A model generated the notes under the pieces. It searched no databases, was not told the DNA's origin, and was given only the letters and a program-made list of their open reading frames with translations. From the NCBI GenBank assembly GCA_963709775.1, contig CAVPXS010000014.1, positions 50,872-114,871 of the forward strand: a DNA stretch of 64,000 bases. Reading direction: 5' to 3'. The DNA comes from Salinimicrobium sp963709775. Lineage in GTDB: Bacteria > Bacteroidota > Bacteroidia > Flavobacteriales > Flavobacteriaceae. Below are positions 62,117-64,000 of the stretch, piece by piece. Made by a program: the position numbers and the translations under genes. How positions within the stretch are numbered: the stretch's first letter is position 1; each line of letters starts with the position of its first letter.

Positions 62117-62308
62117 TCACGACATGTCGGCTGGCGTCCCGACGGTCGGATGAGATGATGGCTCCTCCCGGTACGAAGAAGCCCGAATCTCGATGCCGGT
62201 GGCCGAGACGCATCCGAACGGGTGGCGATATTCGGCGGTCAGTACGAGCCGATCGTTGCAGGCGTGGACCGGTGGGACGAACCGATGAGTCTCGCTGAGG
62301 GCGTTCAT
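62117..62308 (-). CDS. Possible small protein, 63 residues
   Basis: ATG at 62308 gives MNALSETHRFVPPVHACNDR, then LVLTAEYRHPFGCVSATGIE and a polar tail, ending TGA at 62117. It starts 12 bases after the FAD oxidase stop on the same strand. No recognisable domain; the composition is less acidic than most haloarchaeal proteins, so it may be a chance frame. Confidence 0.3.
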   Translation of the reverse strand: MNALSETHRFVPPVHACNDRLVLTAEYRHPFGCVSATGIEIRASSYREEPSSHPTVGTPADMS

Positions 62309-62319
62309 CGATGAAATCC

Positions 62320-63710
62320 TCAGTTCCCCATCTCCGGTAGTACTTTCCCTGGGTTCAAGATTCCCGCGGGGTCGACGGCTGCCTTGACCGCGCCCATCAG
62401 GTCGACGGCGGCAGCGTGCTCCTCGCGCATGAACTTCCGTTTTCCGATGCCGACGCCGTGTTCGCCAGTCGCGGTACCGCCCATCTCGAGCGCCGCGTGC
62501 ACCATCCGGTCGTTGAGTTCGGTCGCGCGTTCGACCTCGTCGGGGTCGTCGAGGTCGGCGACCGGGAGGAAGTGGAGGTTCCCGTCGCCCGCGTGGCCCA
62601 CGCACGGTACCGTCAAATCGAGATCGGCAGCGAGGTCGGCGGCTTCAGCGACGATCGCCGGGTAGTTCGAGACCGGGACGACCACGTCGCCGATGAACGC
62701 GACCGTCGCGTCGTCGCGGTACTCACAGGCAGCCGGGTAGACGTTTCGCCGGGCGGCCCACAGCCGGTCCATCGCGGCTTCGTCGGCGGTCTCGAACGAT
62801 TTGCACCCGGCTTCCCGGCAGGCCGCCTCGACGAGGTCGAGGTCCGCGTCGAGACCGTCGTTCGTCCCGTGGAGTTCGACGAGGAGTTGGGGCGAGACCG
62901 GGAGGCCCGCGTCGTCGGTCTCGTTCAAGAGGGCGGCCGCGCCGCTATCGAGGTACTCGATGGCCCCGGGTGTGAGCGGGCCGGCCATGACGTTCGTGAC
63001 CGCCTCGCCTGCAGCCGTTCGGGTGGGAAAGGTTGCGAGCGCGGCCCGGCGCTCGGCGGGGCGCGGTTCGAGCGCGAGTGCGACCTCGGTGACGACCCCG
63101 AGGGTGCCCTCGCTCCCGACGAGGAGGTCCTTCAGTTGGTAGCCCGACGAGGACTTCGCGACGTCGCGTCCACACCGAATCACCTCGCCGTTCGCGAGCA
63201 CGACCGTGAGCCGACGGACGTGGTCGCCGGTCACGCCGTACTTGACGGCGTTCAGCCCGCTGGCGTTATTCGCCACCATCCCGCCGACCGTCGCGAGGTC
63301 GCCGGCAGCGATCCCCGGTGCGAACCGCAGCCCGTGTGGTTTAGCTCGCGATTCAGATCGTTGTAGACGATCCCCGGGCCGACGACGGCGAGGCGGTCGG
63401 CCGGCCGCACATCGATAGCGTCCATCGGGAGGGTGTCGAGCACGACGCCGCCCGCCACCGGGATGGGATTGCCCTCGATGCTCGACCCGCCGCTCCGGGG
63501 CGTCACCGCCACGCCGTGGTCGTGGCAGGCATCGAGAACTGCCGAGACGTCCGCGGTCGATTCGGCGTGGACGGCCACATCGGGGCGGTGAGCCGGATGG
63601 GGACCTTCGTCGTGACTGTACGCTTCGAGCACGTCCGGGTCGGTCGTCACACGGCCGTCGAGTTCGAGTCCGTCGAGGAAATCGAGATCGTCCACGCCTT
63701 CGATCGTCAT
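62320..63710 (-). pseudogene. Glycolate/D-lactate-type FAD-linked oxidase (GlcD-like), one frameshift
   Basis: Start ATG at 63710 (MTIEGVDDLDFLDGL). The FAD_binding_4 domain is clear: YSHDEGPHPAHRPDVAVHAE, GVAVTPRSGGSSIEGNPIPV and GPGIVYNDLNRELNHTG. Near 63348 the frame is lost; one added base after ACGGG restores LRFAPGIAAGDLATVGGMVA, continuing as NNASGLNAVKYGVTGDHVRR. The C-terminal domain has GHAGDGNLHF and GTATGEHGVGIGKRKFM, both GlcD/DLD hallmarks. About 463 residues restored, normal length. It would oxidise a 2-hydroxy acid. A sequencing error is as likely as a true pseudogene. Confidence 0.88.
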
Positions 63711-64000
63711 TGTCGCCCGTTGAGTACCCGAGAAGAAAACGCTATCCGGATCGTCGGTTCGCCGTGAGTGCCCAACCACGAGCACGACGAGGGGTCGAAT
63801 CAACCCGCTTTCGAGAACTCTACCAGAACCCTATTGCAGACGACGATAGTACCCCCTCGAAATGAGTCGTAGCCAGGGAACGGTTCGCCGATGTATGGTC
63901 CCCGGTCGCCACGGAGTCGGTCAGCGATGACCAGGGATTCGGCGGCGCGACCCACCACCCGATTGCTGAAACGCGGCGGCCTCCGTGCGGCAGTCGCGGT
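63711..64000. other. Right edge: promoter region and a possible gene start
   Basis: No complete gene. On the plus strand ATG at 63927 opens a frame to the window end (MTRDSAARPTTRLLKRGGLR), which could be the first 24 codons of a gene continuing outside. Upstream, CCTATTGCAG at 63830 is a weak candidate for an archaeal promoter element. The open frame upstream of the oxidase ATG has no family similarity. Confidence 0.3.

Noticed and set aside
49816..64000. Transfer of a haloarchaeal island into a flavobacterium
   Set aside because: No integrase, repeats or att site at the join, both genes cut, composition not adapted, and nearby base errors. Misassembly explains it more simply.
50000..64000. 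Many long frames opposite or out of phase with the archaeal genes (for example 51263-51820, 58834-60324, 62416-63366)
   Set aside because: They mirror real genes in GC-rich DNA, where stops are rare, and their translations are Arg/Asp/Glu-rich low-complexity chains with no family features.

Overview
The window is two unrelated pieces of DNA joined at about position 49,816. Positions 1 to ~49,815 are moderately AT-rich and come from a Bacteroidetes bacterium, most probably a marine or saline Flavobacteriaceae of the Gramella/Salegentibacter/Zunongwangia kind. The signs are a TTG-N18-TAAATTTG promoter before the tRNAs, few Shine-Dalgarno sites, lipoproteins with SxxC-type lipoboxes, and typical flavobacterial gene content (2TM proteins, ACR3 arsenic operon, ABC permease/M1 fusion, paired soluble and membrane pyrophosphatases). 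Positions ~49,816 to 64,000 are very GC-rich (one hand-counted line 43/60 G+C, against 29/60 just left of the join) and haloarchaeal: acidic proteins, a Tat lipoprotein, tandem DpsA ferritins, a KDPG aldolase and haloarchaeal HtrA and GlcD relatives. The join falls inside two genes at once, a bacterial deoxynucleoside kinase without its Walker A half and an archaeal four-carbon acid sugar kinase without its C-terminal half. It is best read as an assembly misjoin of organisms sharing a salty habitat.

Layout of the bacterial part. mutS (5' cut by the window edge) is followed by tRNA-Gly and tRNA-Leu. A decayed accessory stretch lies at ~2,870-8,100: a frameshifted InlB-repeat/LRR lipoprotein, a small lipoprotein, a broken SRAP (HMCES/YedK) gene, a nine-copy 22-bp hairpin repeat array and a small HTH gene. 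Next come an ABC ATPase plus an ABC-2 permease fused to an M1 peptidase, a LytS/LytTR two-component pair, an alpha/beta hydrolase, an arsR-metallophosphoesterase-acr3 arsenic operon with a clear operator, and a multi-PAS kinase with its receiver. From 22.6 kb the genes are mostly housekeeping: glycerophosphodiesterase, two acidic lipoproteins, Kdo transferase, DegT aminotransferase, amidohydrolase, fabD, folA, asnA, egtD, thyA, nucleoside transporter, bifunctional nuclease, etfBA, pdhB, ppa, hppA, App1 phosphatase, pcm and a fatty-acid hydroxylase-like gene. The asnA leader holds two consecutive Asn-codon-rich leader reading frames, each followed by an intrinsic terminator. This looks like a tandem transcription attenuator sensing charged tRNA-Asn and is the most interesting regulatory feature here.

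Layout of the archaeal part: truncated sugar-acid kinase, MFS transporter, quinone-reductase-like dehydrogenase, aldo/keto reductase, HtrA PDZ remnant, Tat lipoprotein with a membrane partner, two overlapping dpsA genes, kdgA, a SHOCT protein, a DHA2 MFS exporter, GAP-family and DUF308 membrane proteins, and a frameshifted glycolate-oxidase-type FAD oxidase.

Many genes in both parts are broken by exactly one base, mostly in a homopolymer, while the protein continues well conserved in the next frame. This points to residual sequencing or consensus errors, so several 'pseudogenes' below may be intact in the organism.
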